Assembly (NCBI GenBank): GCA_016785225.1
Contig: JAFBJZ010000644.1
Span: 248,001-312,000, forward strand
Direction of reading: 5' to 3'
DNA from: Psettodes erumei
Taxonomy: Eukaryota; Chordata; Actinopteri; Pleuronectiformes; Psettodidae
Length of the DNA: 64,000 nt
The position numbers and the translations under genes were made by a program. The notes below the pieces were generated by a model that was given only the letters and a program-made list of their open reading frames with translations, ran no database searches and was not told the DNA's origin. Shown piece by piece: positions 1 through 13,425 of this stretch. How positions within the stretch are numbered: the first letter of the stretch is position 1; each line of letters starts with the position of its first letter.

Positions 1-28
1 GTCCCCACAATGTGAAGTATACCTTGAC

Positions 29-44
29 CACACACACACACACA
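29..44. repeat. (CA)8 microsatellite
   Basis: Sixteen bases of perfect CA dinucleotide at the left edge of the window. Confidence 0.9.
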
Positions 45-1028
45 GCATTAGCCCGGTGACACAGTGGCTTCAAAAAATAATCAGACCCAGACCACTTTTT
101 GCACACACATTGTGTTGTAGATTTATTTTTAAATAGATAACATTGCTATTTTTACCCATTAATCTACACCAAATAATCCATAAGTAAATGACTGAAAGGA
201 CTGAAGGCTCATTCTTGACCTTGGAAAGAGGAGTTAACAAATCAGTCATCACAAGATCCATTTCATTGCAGTTGGAGCTTTAAATCATATAATACAATTT
301 TCCGACAGTATTGTATCAGACTGCAGATAGAATTTAGCCAGTTGTCACAAAACATTATACGATGAAAGGCCCAGTGGGTGCTCAGTCAATCAGTGAATTT
401 ATATTGTGAAATAGGGGCAATTGTCTTTGTCATATCAGACTCTTTCATGTATTCACATGAAGAGGTCAAACCAAAACGAAGGAGCTATTTCGCTTGCTAT
501 GATTCTAATTGCAGCTGTTTTGCAAACTGTTATTTAATAGCAAGAGTTATAATAATAACAACTAATAAAAGATGGTGTGTAGGCTTATTGAATTGTATTT
601 GATGGAAGGGAAGCTGTGGAATATCCATCATTCTCCAGGATCAAGATCTGCCTGTGCTGACCCTGCAAAGTCACCTTGGATATAACAAATAACAAAGACA
701 GCTCATGTGAAGTATGTTACAGGTCACTTCTTGCAGAATTTTCTGTAGGAGGAACATGTGGATGTGTAGCTGAAGATCAGTGGCAGAAACCAAATGAAGC
801 AAGAAATGCATGGTTTAGTTATCCGCCAATGGCCTCACAAATATGAGTGATCCACTGCTCATGCTAAATGAATGGTGGCTATGGCTTTCTATGGCAGAGA
901 TCATTTTACATTTTATTTTTGCATCAACATCATACAGAGAAAAAGATAATGTAAAAGCTTAAGCAATTGTTATTATTCGTAATTATCAACATCTCTTCTT
1001 TACAAATACATGATAACACTACACTTCA

Positions 1029-1200
1029 GGTGGCTGTGGCTCAGAAGGGAGAGTGGATCTTCCAGCAATCAGAAGGTCAGCGGTTCCCAGGTCCTTCAGG
1101 AGCACTGTGTGATTGTGTGTGTGAATTCGTGAATGTGTGTAAAGTGCTTTGAATGGCCAATAAGTCTTGAAAAGCAATATATAAATACAGTCCATTTACC
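1029..1200 (+). mobile_element. SINE relic, same family as the copy at 43.5 kb
   Basis: GGCTGTGGCTCAGAAGGGAGAG (diverged A-box region) is followed by GGTCAGCGGTTCCCAGG (damaged B box), TGTGTGTGAATTCGTGAATG, AAAGTGCTTTGAATGG and a TATATAAATACAGTCCATTTACC end. The order and ends agree with the copy at 43504-43725. More diverged, so probably an older insertion. Confidence 0.75.
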
Positions 1201-4200
1201 ACTCATTGTTTAAATGTTATGTTGTACAACAGGTTTAAAATTAATGCAAAGAAACAAGACAATTTGAACAGGTTTTATTGAAATTTACGTAGTTTAAATC
1301 CATTGAATAACCTTAAATGGTACTATTGCCCCCCTGACCTGGTGCGTGTCAAGGAGGGGTGTGTTTGTAAATCCTGCCTTAAGTGACTAACTTTAAACAG
1401 GTGATAAAAAGCACAGAAAGGGCTATAGAAACAAGATAATCATTCTTGAAATCTGGCCAGCATACAGTGACTGGACTCAGATGAACTTCTGGTCTCAACG
1501 TTGAGTAGATGTAGTCTGAGTGAAAAAGTGGACCACATTGCCAGCTGTCAGACAACTCACCTTTAGACTTAAAATACTGTGTGTGAGAGCACTGTCTAAC
1601 CCCCAGTCAGAAGACATCTAATTGCTAATCTATAATCCTGTTAATACGCTTTTGCCTTTTTCTGATTGATCCTTTTCCAACCGGAACAGCAGCACTAGGG
1701 GCTACATTAATCCTGTTATTGAAAGCCTGGAGTGTAGCTCTAGAAATCCAAATAGCTCTTTTACCCTTGTCACCCACACTCCCCACCCATCGAGTCCCCT
1801 TTTATTGTCTGTAATTGATAAACCCATCAAAATGAAACAAAATGGAGATGAGACAACAAGAGCTTTGTTCAGCTGCAAAGGACATGATTTTTCTCTGCAT
1901 TGTATCTGTTGACAAATCTTTCCTTTTCATGGAACAATAAGATGTGTAATTTTTGCAATGTAAAAATCATACGTGACTTTTATGTTATTTCAGTATATGT
2001 AAGGTGACTCATTGATGATGAAGAACAATGTGACAGTTACAGAGGTGGGGAGAAGGGCTTGAACGTCATGTTTAATTTTTCTAAAAAAAAAAAAAAAGGC
2101 TAAACCCTCTTCAGTGTTAAAAGTATCTTCTTGGTTGTAAGTACAACTACATCTGTGCACAGATCTCGCCCAATCTCGGTTACAGGCACAGTTTAGTCAA
2201 ACTATGGTTCTAGCTGGACTATGAGATTTAATTGGACTACTGTTGTTGTTCCAAGATACATGCAAGTACTTGGTTTTATCTGAAGGCAGATGACACTGTC
2301 ATTACTGCTGTTAACCTATTGTTACCAGCTTCTTCTTCTGTTATTAATTTTGTTCGGCTTCCGGGTTCAGAACTGGGTCTGATTCCCAACCACATTGTCT
2401 GGATGTGTTAGCTTGACTATGAGAAGTTCGATTTCAGCCAGACAAAGGTGTTTACATGCAGTTTTAGTTGATCTTACAGTAATACACGAACTAATAAAGT
2501 GTAATGTAAAATCAGTGAGTGTCAGTAAATTGTGCTCATATAGAATCAAGCCGCAGACACCATTCAGGTGTAAAGTCCAGTTTGACTGTTGAGTTTATTC
2601 ACACTGATGCCTGTGCATTGGTATTTATGAAACAAACTTATAAGGATAGATTCAGCATCTGAAATTGATCATTAAACATTTCTTTTTCAGTTCTGAATCC
2701 CCTACTACTACTTGGTTGTCCCCGGAGAGCAATGCACATATAAATGTAGATCATGCAGTATAGCTTGGTAATTATCAGATCAGATGTTTGACTGTCCCTC
2801 ATAATAAAACCAACTATGTGCATACATGATGCAAGGCCAGGTGTACTGGAGACATTGTCAAAAGAATGCAAGAACAGTGTGTTTAATTTCACCCACTGGA
2901 CAAATGGGTTGGTTGTGACGTGAATCATCATAACATGTTTTTCTTTCACAAAGTAGATATCATATATGTTATATACCATACAGACCATATATTTTGTTGT
3001 CCTAAACCAACACATTTTAATATTGGACCATAGCAGTCACATTTCTTCAACCATTTAAGTAATCTTTTCTGAACTGTAGCCACCAGTGACAATAATAGGA
3101 TAGTGTATTCCAGTCTGCAGCCCCCCAGTTTTTGCCTGTCTTTATGGTGTACCAGTAGAGGTGTTAAGGTGGAACCATGAATTGATTGTAAAACAATAGA
3201 AAATGGCCCGGCATCTCTCCCATATAGGAGATTGTACTCAGTTTAATTCATACTATGGTTGTTGTTATCATCTCTTTGTAGTTGTTTTGTGTCTTTCTGT
3301 GGACATTATGTGTCTTTTAAGTGAGCTCTATTACTTTCACTTGATACAAAGGCTGTGGGCCCTGACCTCAACACATTTCTTTATTGTTCCCTCTGTGAAA
3401 GGAGGCTAAATATGTTCTTGAAAACTCGGACTCAAGCCAAGACAAAGTTCAGTCTTTTTAACTGGGAGACATAACTAACATTGAATTACAGTAGTTGCCA
3501 AAAATTCTTGGTGGTGGTCACTGAAGGCACTGCAGTGACTGCTGTGATGATATTTTCAATAATGTAGTTTCAATAAGGGATTTCTTTACACACTTCCATG
3601 TATTATTTGTGATTAATTAGGTTTGTGTATATATCTAAAATAGTGGATTTTCCACACCGATATACCTGAGGATCATGTACAGGGCAAAAGACAGTATGCG
3701 ACTGTCTCTATCTACTACTGTACTGCCACAACAGACAGACTGTGTGTAATTCACAGGTAAGAAAAAAACTCATCTCAACACTTGTCCTCATGCCCAACAA
3801 CCGTCAGGGCTTCTACGTTGACTTCTATGAGGCAGCCCAACACAATGTTGACACTGACCACCACAAATTAAGTTGTGTTTTTTTACACACCATTTAGAAA
3901 CGCAGCATACCTTTCATTTCATTCATCTCCCTGCGATTGGAGGTCCCTGGGTCAAAAGCAGTTGAAAATCTCTGCCCTACAGCACAACAGAAAACTCCAC
4001 AGAAGTGTTGCACTGATCTGCCAGTTTGAGCATAAACTGAGGATTTCCCAGTTTGGCATAATGCATTTTAATATCTTTGATGGCCTTTTAGTGTCTTATG
4101 TGACCTAATATGTAAGGGAACTATAATATCACATTATCACCAGCTTAAGTTAAAGGGTAACAGTGGCCTCAGTAGTTTACTGTACATGTGCGAAAGCATT

Positions 4201-4245
4201 ACTGTTAATATGGTAATGATCCACTGATGCTTAAAATTGATGTGA

Positions 4246-4248
<3 letters not shown>

Positions 4249-4284
<36 letters not shown>
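4249..4284. repeat. (GT)18 microsatellite
   Basis: Uninterrupted GT dinucleotides, 36 bp, in the flank downstream of nxph1. Short ORFs crossing it (runs of Cys-Val or Thr-His) are artefacts. Confidence 0.98.
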
Positions 4285-4287
<3 letters not shown>

Positions 4288-5131
4288 AAATGGCATGCCC
4301 TGCATTCAACTCTATTAAACCCAAGCCAATAAAGCACAGTATTTCTGCTGAAGTTGATTTCATCAGCCAAGAGCTTTCTACATGCATGGGAGCAGTATAC
4401 AGTAGTTATGTCATTAAATAAATAAAGGAAAGGAGAAAAGAAAAGGTCAAAATGATAAGGCCGGGTGGGAATGTGGGAAAAAGGAGGTGTACACTTCAGC
4501 AGGTGATTAATTCCCTTGGATTAAAATGTTACATGTTTCATCGGACATATTCCAAGGCCCTGAGGCTATGCTCTTTCAGACACAATCAGTATTAATGAAA
4601 ATGTTTTCTATCGTGTCATTGAACTTTTAATAAGGATAACAAACACCCGCTGAGAAGCCCTAATAGCTGTCTCAAAAAGCTCTGTTGAATCCCCTTGGGA
4701 AATGTATATCAGAAAGCATGAGGGTAACCTTTATGTCTTTGTCATTTCAGACTCACCGATGTTGGTCTAATGAAAATAAGAGTGGGAGCTGGTTATAAAC
4801 TTGATAAAGTTTTTCACAAGTTATTTGTTCAGGTGATTCACACTGATGTGTCGCTATATTGTTTCCATATGTTTAATAATGTAATAATAATAATAATTAT
4901 TATTATAAGATAATAATGAGGTACTTAAAGGTGTCCTTTGGCCTAAATTAGTATGTCTCCACCAGAAGTGGTGTAAACAAGGCCGCTGATGATATTAGTA
5001 TGGTATTTTATATAGCAGCTATCAAAGTTGACCTTAACAAAAAAAGAAGCCTGATAAAAGTCAAAACATTGATGTTTTTTTTTTAAATCAGGAATGCAAG
5101 ATGATCAGAAAAGATCTGAGGAAAATCAAAA

Positions 5132-5228
5132 GGGCTCAGGAGGTAGAGCAGATTGTCCAGTATTGTAAAGCCAGTGGATCCAATGAATACCCAGCTCCTC
5201 GAGTCTCCATGTCGAAGTGTCCTTGATA
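5132..5228 (+). mobile_element. Partial SINE head
   Basis: GGGCTCAGGAGGTAGAGCAG followed by a decayed B-box region and CCCAGCTCCTCGAGTC, then ATGTCGAAGTGTCCTTGA. This is the tRNA-derived head plus the central body of the same or a sister fish SINE. The 3' tail is missing. The B box no longer matches. Confidence 0.6.
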
Positions 5229-7265
5229 TAATAAATTGTAGGACAATGACACTTGGCATATGGTTGCCTATTTTATAAACTTGCAACATCCTGGGGGATA
5301 GTGACTGCCACATGCATGCATGTACTGTAATGTAAGTAATAAACATATAATAAATATATTTTTGTATTATTGTGGACTTAGCCAGATTGTATGTTGACGC
5401 TTTGGCATCATTGTTTTTGAAACTTTCATGTCAATAAAGCACCTTTGTATGCATTCAGTGGTAGAAGTGTTATGTGATCACACAGTGGCTCATAGCTTTT
5501 AACACTGGAATTGGACTCATTCTTACATCTATATGTGATGCATGGGTGACCCAAAACACTACACCACTGTTCCTCCGTTCGTTGTTTGGTCCCATATAAG
5601 CATTTCCAGAAGGAAAACAGTCATAGCTATCCTATTTATCTATTGTTGCCATTTAAAGACACCTCTATGAAAGGTTTCCTTCAGACTTTTTATCTCGTAA
5701 TATAATGTAAATTTCTTTCAATTTAAAACATGCTACCAAATAGAACTAAAAAAACACTTTCAGTTTACTCTTGCCCTTTTACAATGCTCAGGCACAGTCT
5801 CAGGTAACATTCAGGGATTCTGCTAAAGAGAGAACGTGAACAGGCTCCAGCTGAGAACAAATATAACAGATGCAGAGGGAGAGACAGATGTACAGAAAGT
5901 CTCTCTTTAGAGGGGGCCTGCTAGCTGGGAAAAGAGATTTAAATGTCTAATGTGGGGGAATTTTTTTCACTGCAGTGTAGATATCTTGAGGGACTTCTAT
6001 CAAACACCTCCCAGAAACATTTTCATGTACCACTACAACAAGGCCAGCCAATGGTTCAAAATACACATTGGAAATTGCCATTATTGTAATATCATTGCTC
6101 TGTAATTTCTGTAATTACACTGGTTATTTCAGGTTTAGCAGTGCACAGTAGAAATCTAATTCTTTCTTGGAAGCAGTTTACTGCAATGAATGATACTCTT
6201 AGGGTACTTTTCCTCTTTAACCAAAATTCTCTTCAGCCATTTCTCCAAAAACAACAAAAGAAACCTAGAGAACAAGCATCATGATGAAATAAACATTTTT
6301 CTGACCTCAGGTGAACCTTTCCTTGTCACTTGAGGATTCCATATGCTCTATGTCTTGGCCCGGCATTGTCCAAGACCAAGCAGGAGCAACAAGCTATAGT
6401 TTGGGAGAAGAGTTGTAATGGTTGGTGTCTAAATGTGACGATTCAGAGGAGATTAATGAAAACTAATATTTCATGGAAATTAAAATGATTGAAGCTTGAG
6501 GGCTTTATGCTGTTATTCTGAATTGCTGCAGGAATGAGGTGCAACAAAGCTGAGAAGCAAATTGCATTAGTAAGTTGAGGAGAAGTGTATTAAAATGCAA
6601 ATGTACAGCTGTTAATAGTTCTTCAAAAACCAATAATCCCCCACAGTCAGTCATGTGTCAAAATGGTTAATAGAAAAATATCCCAGAGGCACGGAGGGTC
6701 CTTTTCCATTCCGCTTTTGATTAAAGCAGAAATTCTGTTCAGGGAAAAGCGCAGTTTAGGTCAGGATGGTATTGACAAAGATGGCTTAATGTGGGCAGGA
6801 TCTCAAACTCATTGTTCCAAAGCCCTGATTTTGCAGATATGTCTTCTCATGGGAGGACCCCTTATCATGAACAAGAGGACATCAGGCTGCATATCAGATT
6901 TGCAGTTATTACTGACATTCATCATACAGCTGAGTGGGACAGAACCTGTGCAACGAATTTTGAGATGAAATAATATTATTTGCTGTTGAATAGAGAGGCA
7001 GGGGGTTATAATGTGCAAGTCACAAGACCACTACTTAATACATGTTGTTTCTGTTAATCATAGTTGCTGATAAGTCATATGAATAAAATGCCTTGAGCTA
7101 ACACAAAATGCATTTAATCACATTTACAGATTAGGCAAATTAAAATTCATGCTTTATTCCATGGCAAATTATACCCATGACCAACTGTACTTAATTGTAC
7201 AATTAGGTATTTAACCAGAGAGTAATAGTTCTTTCATGTTAGCATTCATATGAATTTCATTTAAA

Positions 7266-7313
7266 GAATTTCCCAGTCTGGGATCAATAAAGTAAATCTA
7301 TCAATCTATCTAA
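7266..7313 (+). repeat. Retroposon 3' tail (ATCT-type)
   Basis: GAATTTCCCAGTCTGGGATC followed by AATAAAGTAAATCTATCAATCTATC. This resembles the 3' end of a fish LINE/SINE, with a polyadenylation-like AATAAA and a short tandem tail of ATCT-like units. No upstream body was recognised. Confidence 0.5.
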
Positions 7314-7629
7314 ATACACTTATTACTAAATACACAAGTAAAATAAGATTACACCTTTTTCATGAGCCACATTTATTCTGCAATCACAAAACTAGTTTAG
7401 TTTTAGTTTTTCTTCATAGAAAATATTACATTCAAACATGTAACTTACAGTCATAAATATTGTTTCTTGCACTCAATAATAATTTATTTTCTTGTTAACT
7501 CATAAGATGTTATGTGACACAATAGCCCTGCTGCAACTTGCATTACACTGCTTAATATTAAAGTGGTAGACAGAACAGGCAACATATATGTTATTATGCT
7601 GTTTTTGGCCCCACTAGCATTTTGGAACA

Positions 7630-7825
7630 GTGCTAATTAGCAGGTGTTAGTATAGCTACAATGTGAATTAAAACATGATTATAATAAACCATACCTTCTA
7701 AGCATCCATATGTTAACATTGAGAATGTGAGCATGTCAGTATTTGGATGTTTGCTGTCCTTCAGGGCAACATCTCTGAACGGGTTAGCATATGGCTATAG
7801 ACTCAGAGCATTGTTAGCACAGCAA
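7630..7825 (+). repeat. Old interspersed repeat (TGCTAATTAGCA family)
   Basis: GTGCTAATTAGCA, then TTAACATTGAGAATGTGAGC, CATGTCAG and a GCTATAGACTCAGAGCATTG stretch. These phrases belong to a repeat that I recall as abundant in percomorph genomes, and share its vocabulary with the longer copy at 37.2-37.65 kb, which is in the opposite orientation. Non-coding. Class unknown. Confidence 0.45.
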
Positions 7826-10800
7826 TAGTAGAGCTGAACTTACTCAGTTCAACCTGAGATTTTTGTGTCAACAAGTTACAGGAGAAGGTTTAAAATTAAG
7901 CTCACTGTTTGCCAACAGTACCTCATCCTCCGTTGCACTTGTAGTCACTTTGGATTCATATTCAGATGTAATGACCTATCTCAGAATCTCCTGCAGTAGC
8001 TGCCCATATGTTTAGTTGTTGTTTAATTGTTTAGTAGCATGTTTCAAAAATAATTTTTTGAATTATTTTTAAAATATAGACTGTGCAGCCTTACAACACT
8101 ACTAGCATAATTGAGGAGATTTATTCTTACAACAAACCTACTGTGTCAAAGGCATCCATAATCCACATATAAAGATTTGTATAATTTAAAAAAATACTGC
8201 TAGTAGTGCGAGTATCCATGTCTGCTGGCTTGTAGGCCCTTCCTTACTGCAGCATCACCAGCACAATCATGCAGTACAATATTGAACAGCATTGTGTTCC
8301 ACTTGCACCACAAAGTCAAGTGAAATGAAATCATTATGCAGCAGTACATTTCACTGGACTGCTTTTTGTTGGATTTGATGCTGATGTGTTCTTTTGGCAC
8401 AGACAGCCTGAAAAGGAACATGAAATTGTTTGTGTCTCTGTGATTATAAATGGGTTACTCACTGACATTTTTTAAATAGCTATAACACAAAGAACTGTGA
8501 TTCTACTGTGACACATGAACCTCACGAGCTGATCACAGGCAAATGGGATCCATGTCCCATGACCCATATCTGCAATTGTAGATCTTGTATTTCTCCTACA
8601 TCTCGCTGTAACTGCACGAGATGAAAATGTGTTGACTGCTTCACAATTAAGCTAATCATAGATTGTTAAACAGCTGTTATATACAACAGTGATAATTTAT
8701 CAAATGTGGGTCGAGAGAGTGTCATATTTGTTTTTCCCTCAGATCAACGCTGTATCCTATTTATCCGAATTACCTTTATACATTACATTAAATCATTTTC
8801 TTAACTGTGTTGTAGTGACAAACATAATCAGTGGCTGAATTAGGTTCAGAGGCAACATTTTCATCTTCTACATCTTTTGGATTGAATGACACGCTACATT
8901 TGTGAACTTCAATCACAAGGAAGTGGCTGATGTGGAAAATGGGTGAACAACCAGAGGACAGTCACATGAGACTCTGGTGTGGTCATGTTCTATCAAGAGG
9001 ATTCAAGCATGATATATCAAATTGTATTTATTTAGTGCATTCCACAATATTTATGTAATTATGTTATTTAAGTATTTTGTTATGATGATGATATTATTGA
9101 GTAGAAATTCAGTATAATTGTTCTTAACTCCTACCTGGATAGATCTGACAGAGAAGAAATCTGTATTTATAGATTCTGGACCTCACCACAAACATGAAGG
9201 ATTTCCAAAAGATGTGTATTGTGGCACTAACAGGTAATTAAACAGGTGCTCTATTGTTTCTGTATTTACATGGGTTTGCAGCTGTGAAAGTGCAATGGTG
9301 TGTTAAATGTAGCGACCACAAGAAATTAGTGGGGATACATTATCTCCTACCTTTAATAAAGGTCCACTGTATCCTATGTAAAAATAGATAAAACAGGAAG
9401 TACTGAAGCTCCTTTCATCTTAGAGAATTTGACTGGCTCTTATCATGGCTGCTGCTTCGATACTTTTAGTTAATTTCACTCAGTTAGGAACCTTTCTCAG
9501 CAAAAAGCACTATTAGACCACAGCCCAAGACTTATACAAAAGGGGACCATGAGACATAGGTGGAACATGTTAGGGCAGGAAAGACAATCACAAACACAGG
9601 AAGAAAAACTGAAAACCAAGAGATCCACAGGACAAATTACAATGTAAATAAAACCAAAACATCCCAAAAAGTGTCACAAAAGAGTCTCTGGGGGCAGGCT
9701 GTGACAGGTTCAGGCAACAGAATGACTGTTGTCAAGGTAACAAACAGATGGTGTGATTTTCTTTACTTTAGCTCTTACAGCCCTTTATTTTATTGGGCAT
9801 AATTTATCATTGTGTGGGGTTCTCATGTAAATCAAAACATTTCCTCTATGGTACTGCTAAAAGATCAAGAAAACAACAACAACAACAACTGGTTGTTTCT
9901 AGATTGTATTTACAATTAGCGTGATTTATTGTGGTACGAATTTGCTTCTCCACAGATGGTATTTAGCCATGTCCTATCACATGTTCAAAAAAATCCCTGC
10001 TGACTTGTTAAAAGTGAGCATTGAGGGCAAACTGTTGGAGGCAGCTCCTTAATGAGGACACCTATAAAAGCACCCCGCAGACCACCAATGAACACACAAA
10101 CCTGGCATCCACTTTAATTACTGATAAGTTGTGAACTAGCTAAAGGCAGCGGATTTCCCTCCCCCAGAGGCTCTAATCTGTTTAAATCCGACTGCTGATC
10201 CTAACTGCCTAGATGGAGGATTCGATGGCAGGTGCCGCTGTGAAGTCCCAGAGCAGACGCTATCAGTCTCGCATCTCAATCTCTGCATCTCCCAGGGACC
10301 GAAACACGAGTTCACCTCCGCATGTCCAACTTTCTGCCACGTGTGATTATTAGGAAATCTGCTCAATTACTAATGGTGCAAGATCAGAAGGGGTTCTAAG
10401 AAGTAATTATAGTCAAGCATGGATATTTTGTGTTCCGGGTCTCTTTAACTATGCAAGCAATGTGACGCTTTCCACAAACTGTTTGCATACACTATGTCTG
10501 TATACTATACACAACACATACCAAGAAATTATTCAGTTATTTCTTCAGACTGAAGAAAAATGTTTTGTATAGTGGGAAAATAATTTGTGTGTGTGACAAT
10601 AAGTTGTTAGAACAGTTAATTGCACAACTGAAATAAATTTGAACAGGAGTATCATAATATACACCATTAGGAAGCTCAAAGATAATATGCATGCTGTGTA
10701 TTTGAATATAAAATATTGTGCTGAATTTTGATTTATAGTCAGGCCTACATTTGAGTACTGAAGATTTCTGCCACTTAGTCCGGGAACTGTCAAACACTGA

Positions 10801-11691
10801 TAGTGGCACAGAATATTATATTATTGTGATGCTGCAGGATTGTCAGTATAGAAATGTTTTGTTTATTTATTTGTTATCTTTCTCCCAACATCTCTGTGCA
10901 GTGAGTGGATACAGTACTCGGTTTCTACCAGTCATGTCTATATGAAAAGTCTGTGTGGCAGATGCCAATTGATGGAGACAACTTCACCGTGCTCATTTGT
11001 TATTTTTGGGATGAAATTAGTTATTCCCCTGAGGACAAAAGAACTCAGCAATGAGTCTTTGGCATCCTGAATAACTGAAAGCTTATTTCTGGATCTCAAT
11101 AAACAATAAATCTAGTACAATGTCATAACTCATAAATACATTGTTGAGATTGGTAATGTTATCTTTCATTGTAACTTCAAAATGCTCTATAAAACAATTT
11201 GAATGAAAAGTGAGTGACTAGTAAAGGGACTTTTTAACTCCTAATTATATTTTCTCTACCTGCATGTCTCTTCATTAGAAAAATACAGCTCTGTCCCAGT
11301 TATGCTCTTTCTGTTATACATTTGAATGTTAATGAGTTGTTGTCTACTATTTTCAGACAATATGGACTGACAGCATATGTACATTTGTTCTTCCAACAAG
11401 AAAACAATAATTGGACAGCAGTGACATCCAACCAAAGTTTATATTCTCTGATTCAAAACATGAAATATTAAAGTGATGGCCTCATTGCTGGACTCCAGTT
11501 TGTACAGTTTCAGCACAAATCACAAATCCTGCTTATAAAGTAATGAACAAGTGGGGCTGAACTGATAAATGTTAATATTGTTTGTTGCTTTTCTTTCCTC
11601 TTGAAAAATACAATATTATCTTTATATTTTGCACATGGCTTGGCTACAATAATGTGTGTGTGATAACCCAACATTAAGTTTCTTAATATTT

Positions 11692-11721
11692 TATAGTATA
11701 GTATAGTATAGTATAGTATAG
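11692..11721. repeat. (TATAG)6 pentanucleotide repeat
   Basis: Six perfect TATAG units, 30 bp, 57 bp before a compound TG/TA microsatellite. Confidence 0.97.
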
Positions 11722-11774
11722 TTTGTGCACTAATAACATTAATGATAAGGACAATTATACTGGTGTGCCACTAT

Positions 11775-11778
<4 letters not shown>

Positions 11779-11825
<47 letters not shown>

Positions 11826-11843
11826 ATATATATATATATATAT
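11779..11843. repeat. Compound (TG)n(TA)n microsatellite
   Basis: A 39-bp TG run to 11817, a short ATG spacer, then a TA run at 11823-11842. Confidence 0.97.
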
Positions 11844-13322
11844 TATCTCCAACACTTTTTATGGTAATTATATTCAAGGAAATGAACAGCAAATTACATA
11901 GTGTATATTTTAATAAGACAATTATAAAGATCAGTAAAAAACAAATATAAATATATAACGCATAACTTCGGGATGACCCTGAAAATGAGTTCACAGCATC
12001 CACTTTTTTGCAGTAAATGAACCAGAGAGAAAATATGTGAAACAGCCAAGAATTACAGCCGTCACAACTGTCAGAGAAAAGCTGCCTACAGACTGAACAA
12101 AAATTTTGATGAGTAGCCAAAGGCTGTTACATTGTAGCTAACAAGCCTTGTTTTATCAAAGATATTTTGTTTGTGCAATCTGGTACAAAAATGTTAGAAA
12201 TTCTGCACTTCATCAGTGAACATAATTGCTTTTCTTCTCACTAATGTCTGAGTATGTCTGGTAATGTCTGGGGGGGGCTCTGAAGTCAAAGTATCAAAGT
12301 AACCACTGAGTTTCCCCAAAACTCAGGGTTAACTAAACTCACCAAACCAACATTGATGTAAGGTGGTACATGCATGTATGCCACTGATATATGCAATATA
12401 TATATATATTATGTGCAAGTTGTCATGGAAACATACCATAACATTAATATTTGAAACATTACAGAGGCTAACTAAAAACTGTGCAATGATTTCAGAAGCA
12501 TGTGCTTTTAATCTGATATGACAGATATTCAGTATAACATTTATAACAACTAGTTACTGGCTATTTAGCTTATTTACAACAATCTCACATACCTCTCCAC
12601 TTTTTTTGTTTTTGTCTTCTGGGCCTTGGTAAAAAACTGCTTCTTCATGTCCACGGGCCAGGAAGGGAGTGGGAGCAGAACTTTTGGCTGAATGTGCTGT
12701 AGTGCAGATGGACATCAGTGATAACAATACTGTGTGCAGAGCCTACAGTGACATTCAATGTCTTCTGCTTTGGTAAAGTGGATTTAGTTATATCAATTAA
12801 TGTTATATTGTGCCAACTCTGACTTAAAATAATCAGGTTTCTGCACAAGAAAGTCCAGTTTCTTTGTGGTTCTTTGTATGTGGACAGTAGATTTCAGTTT
12901 TTTTACCCCCTCCTCCACCATTGTCTCCCAAACCAAGTTGAAATGACCATGACAGATTGGGGTTTTAACTGTCCATGGGCACAGTGCTCTCACAGCCACA
13001 TTGCAGCTTTCTGTGAATTTGCAATAATCTGCACAACTCATTCCAGGGCAATGTTTGTTTCATATTGATCCATACACACTGGCCAACAACAACTGGACTC
13101 CATGACGAATGAAAAAATGTGTAAACAAAGGAAAGCCTCAGCAAAGAGATGTAGGGTCAATGCCAATATTACTGCGAGAGCAGTCACTAGCCTGAGACAG
13201 TAATTCCCAAAGAAATTTACTCAAACCACTGTCCTTTGCATAATGAGATATGGGAGGAATTGGGTGAAAAATGTACATTCTCATTTTTTATGAAATCAGG
13301 CACCATCTTTTTTGAATCCATC

Positions 13323-13425
13323 AGTCATTTAATCAATCAGTCACTCACTCAATCAATCAATCAATCAGACTTTATTTATTTAGCACTTTTTAACCATGGA
13401 AAATGTAACATGAAGTGCTGACACA
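13323..13425 (-). repeat. CAAT-tailed retroposon end
   Basis: A run of AATC/CAAT units (13331-13367) followed by AGACTTTATTTATTTAGCAC. On the minus strand this reads as GTGCTAAATAAATAAAGTCT then a TGAT/GATT-type tail, the usual 3' end of a fish retroposon. Only the end is recognisable. Confidence 0.5.

Larger units (their letters stand above)
1..5131. other. Downstream flank, mostly unique AT-rich DNA
   Basis: No supportable gene. Apart from the SINE relic, two microsatellites and an A-run at 2084-2097, I see no recognisable structure. 4490-4760 is free of simple repeats and has TAAT-type sites (GGTGATTAATTCCC, CAGTATTAATG), so it could be a conserved element, but this is not testable here. 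Confidence 0.5.
5229..13322. other. Downstream flank, no gene seen
   Basis: Contains the retroposon tail at 7.27 kb, an old repeat at 7.63-7.83 kb, and microsatellites at 11.7-11.85 kb and around 12396-12409 (AT). 10040-10380 is less AT-rich and repeat-free and has a TATAAAAGC at about 10064, but no ORF or splice signal supports a gene there. Confidence 0.5.

Noticed and set aside
4137..4421. ORFs with Thr-His or Cys-Val runs (also at 11.8, 40.7 and 49.6 kb)
   Set aside because: Translations of GT/CA microsatellites.
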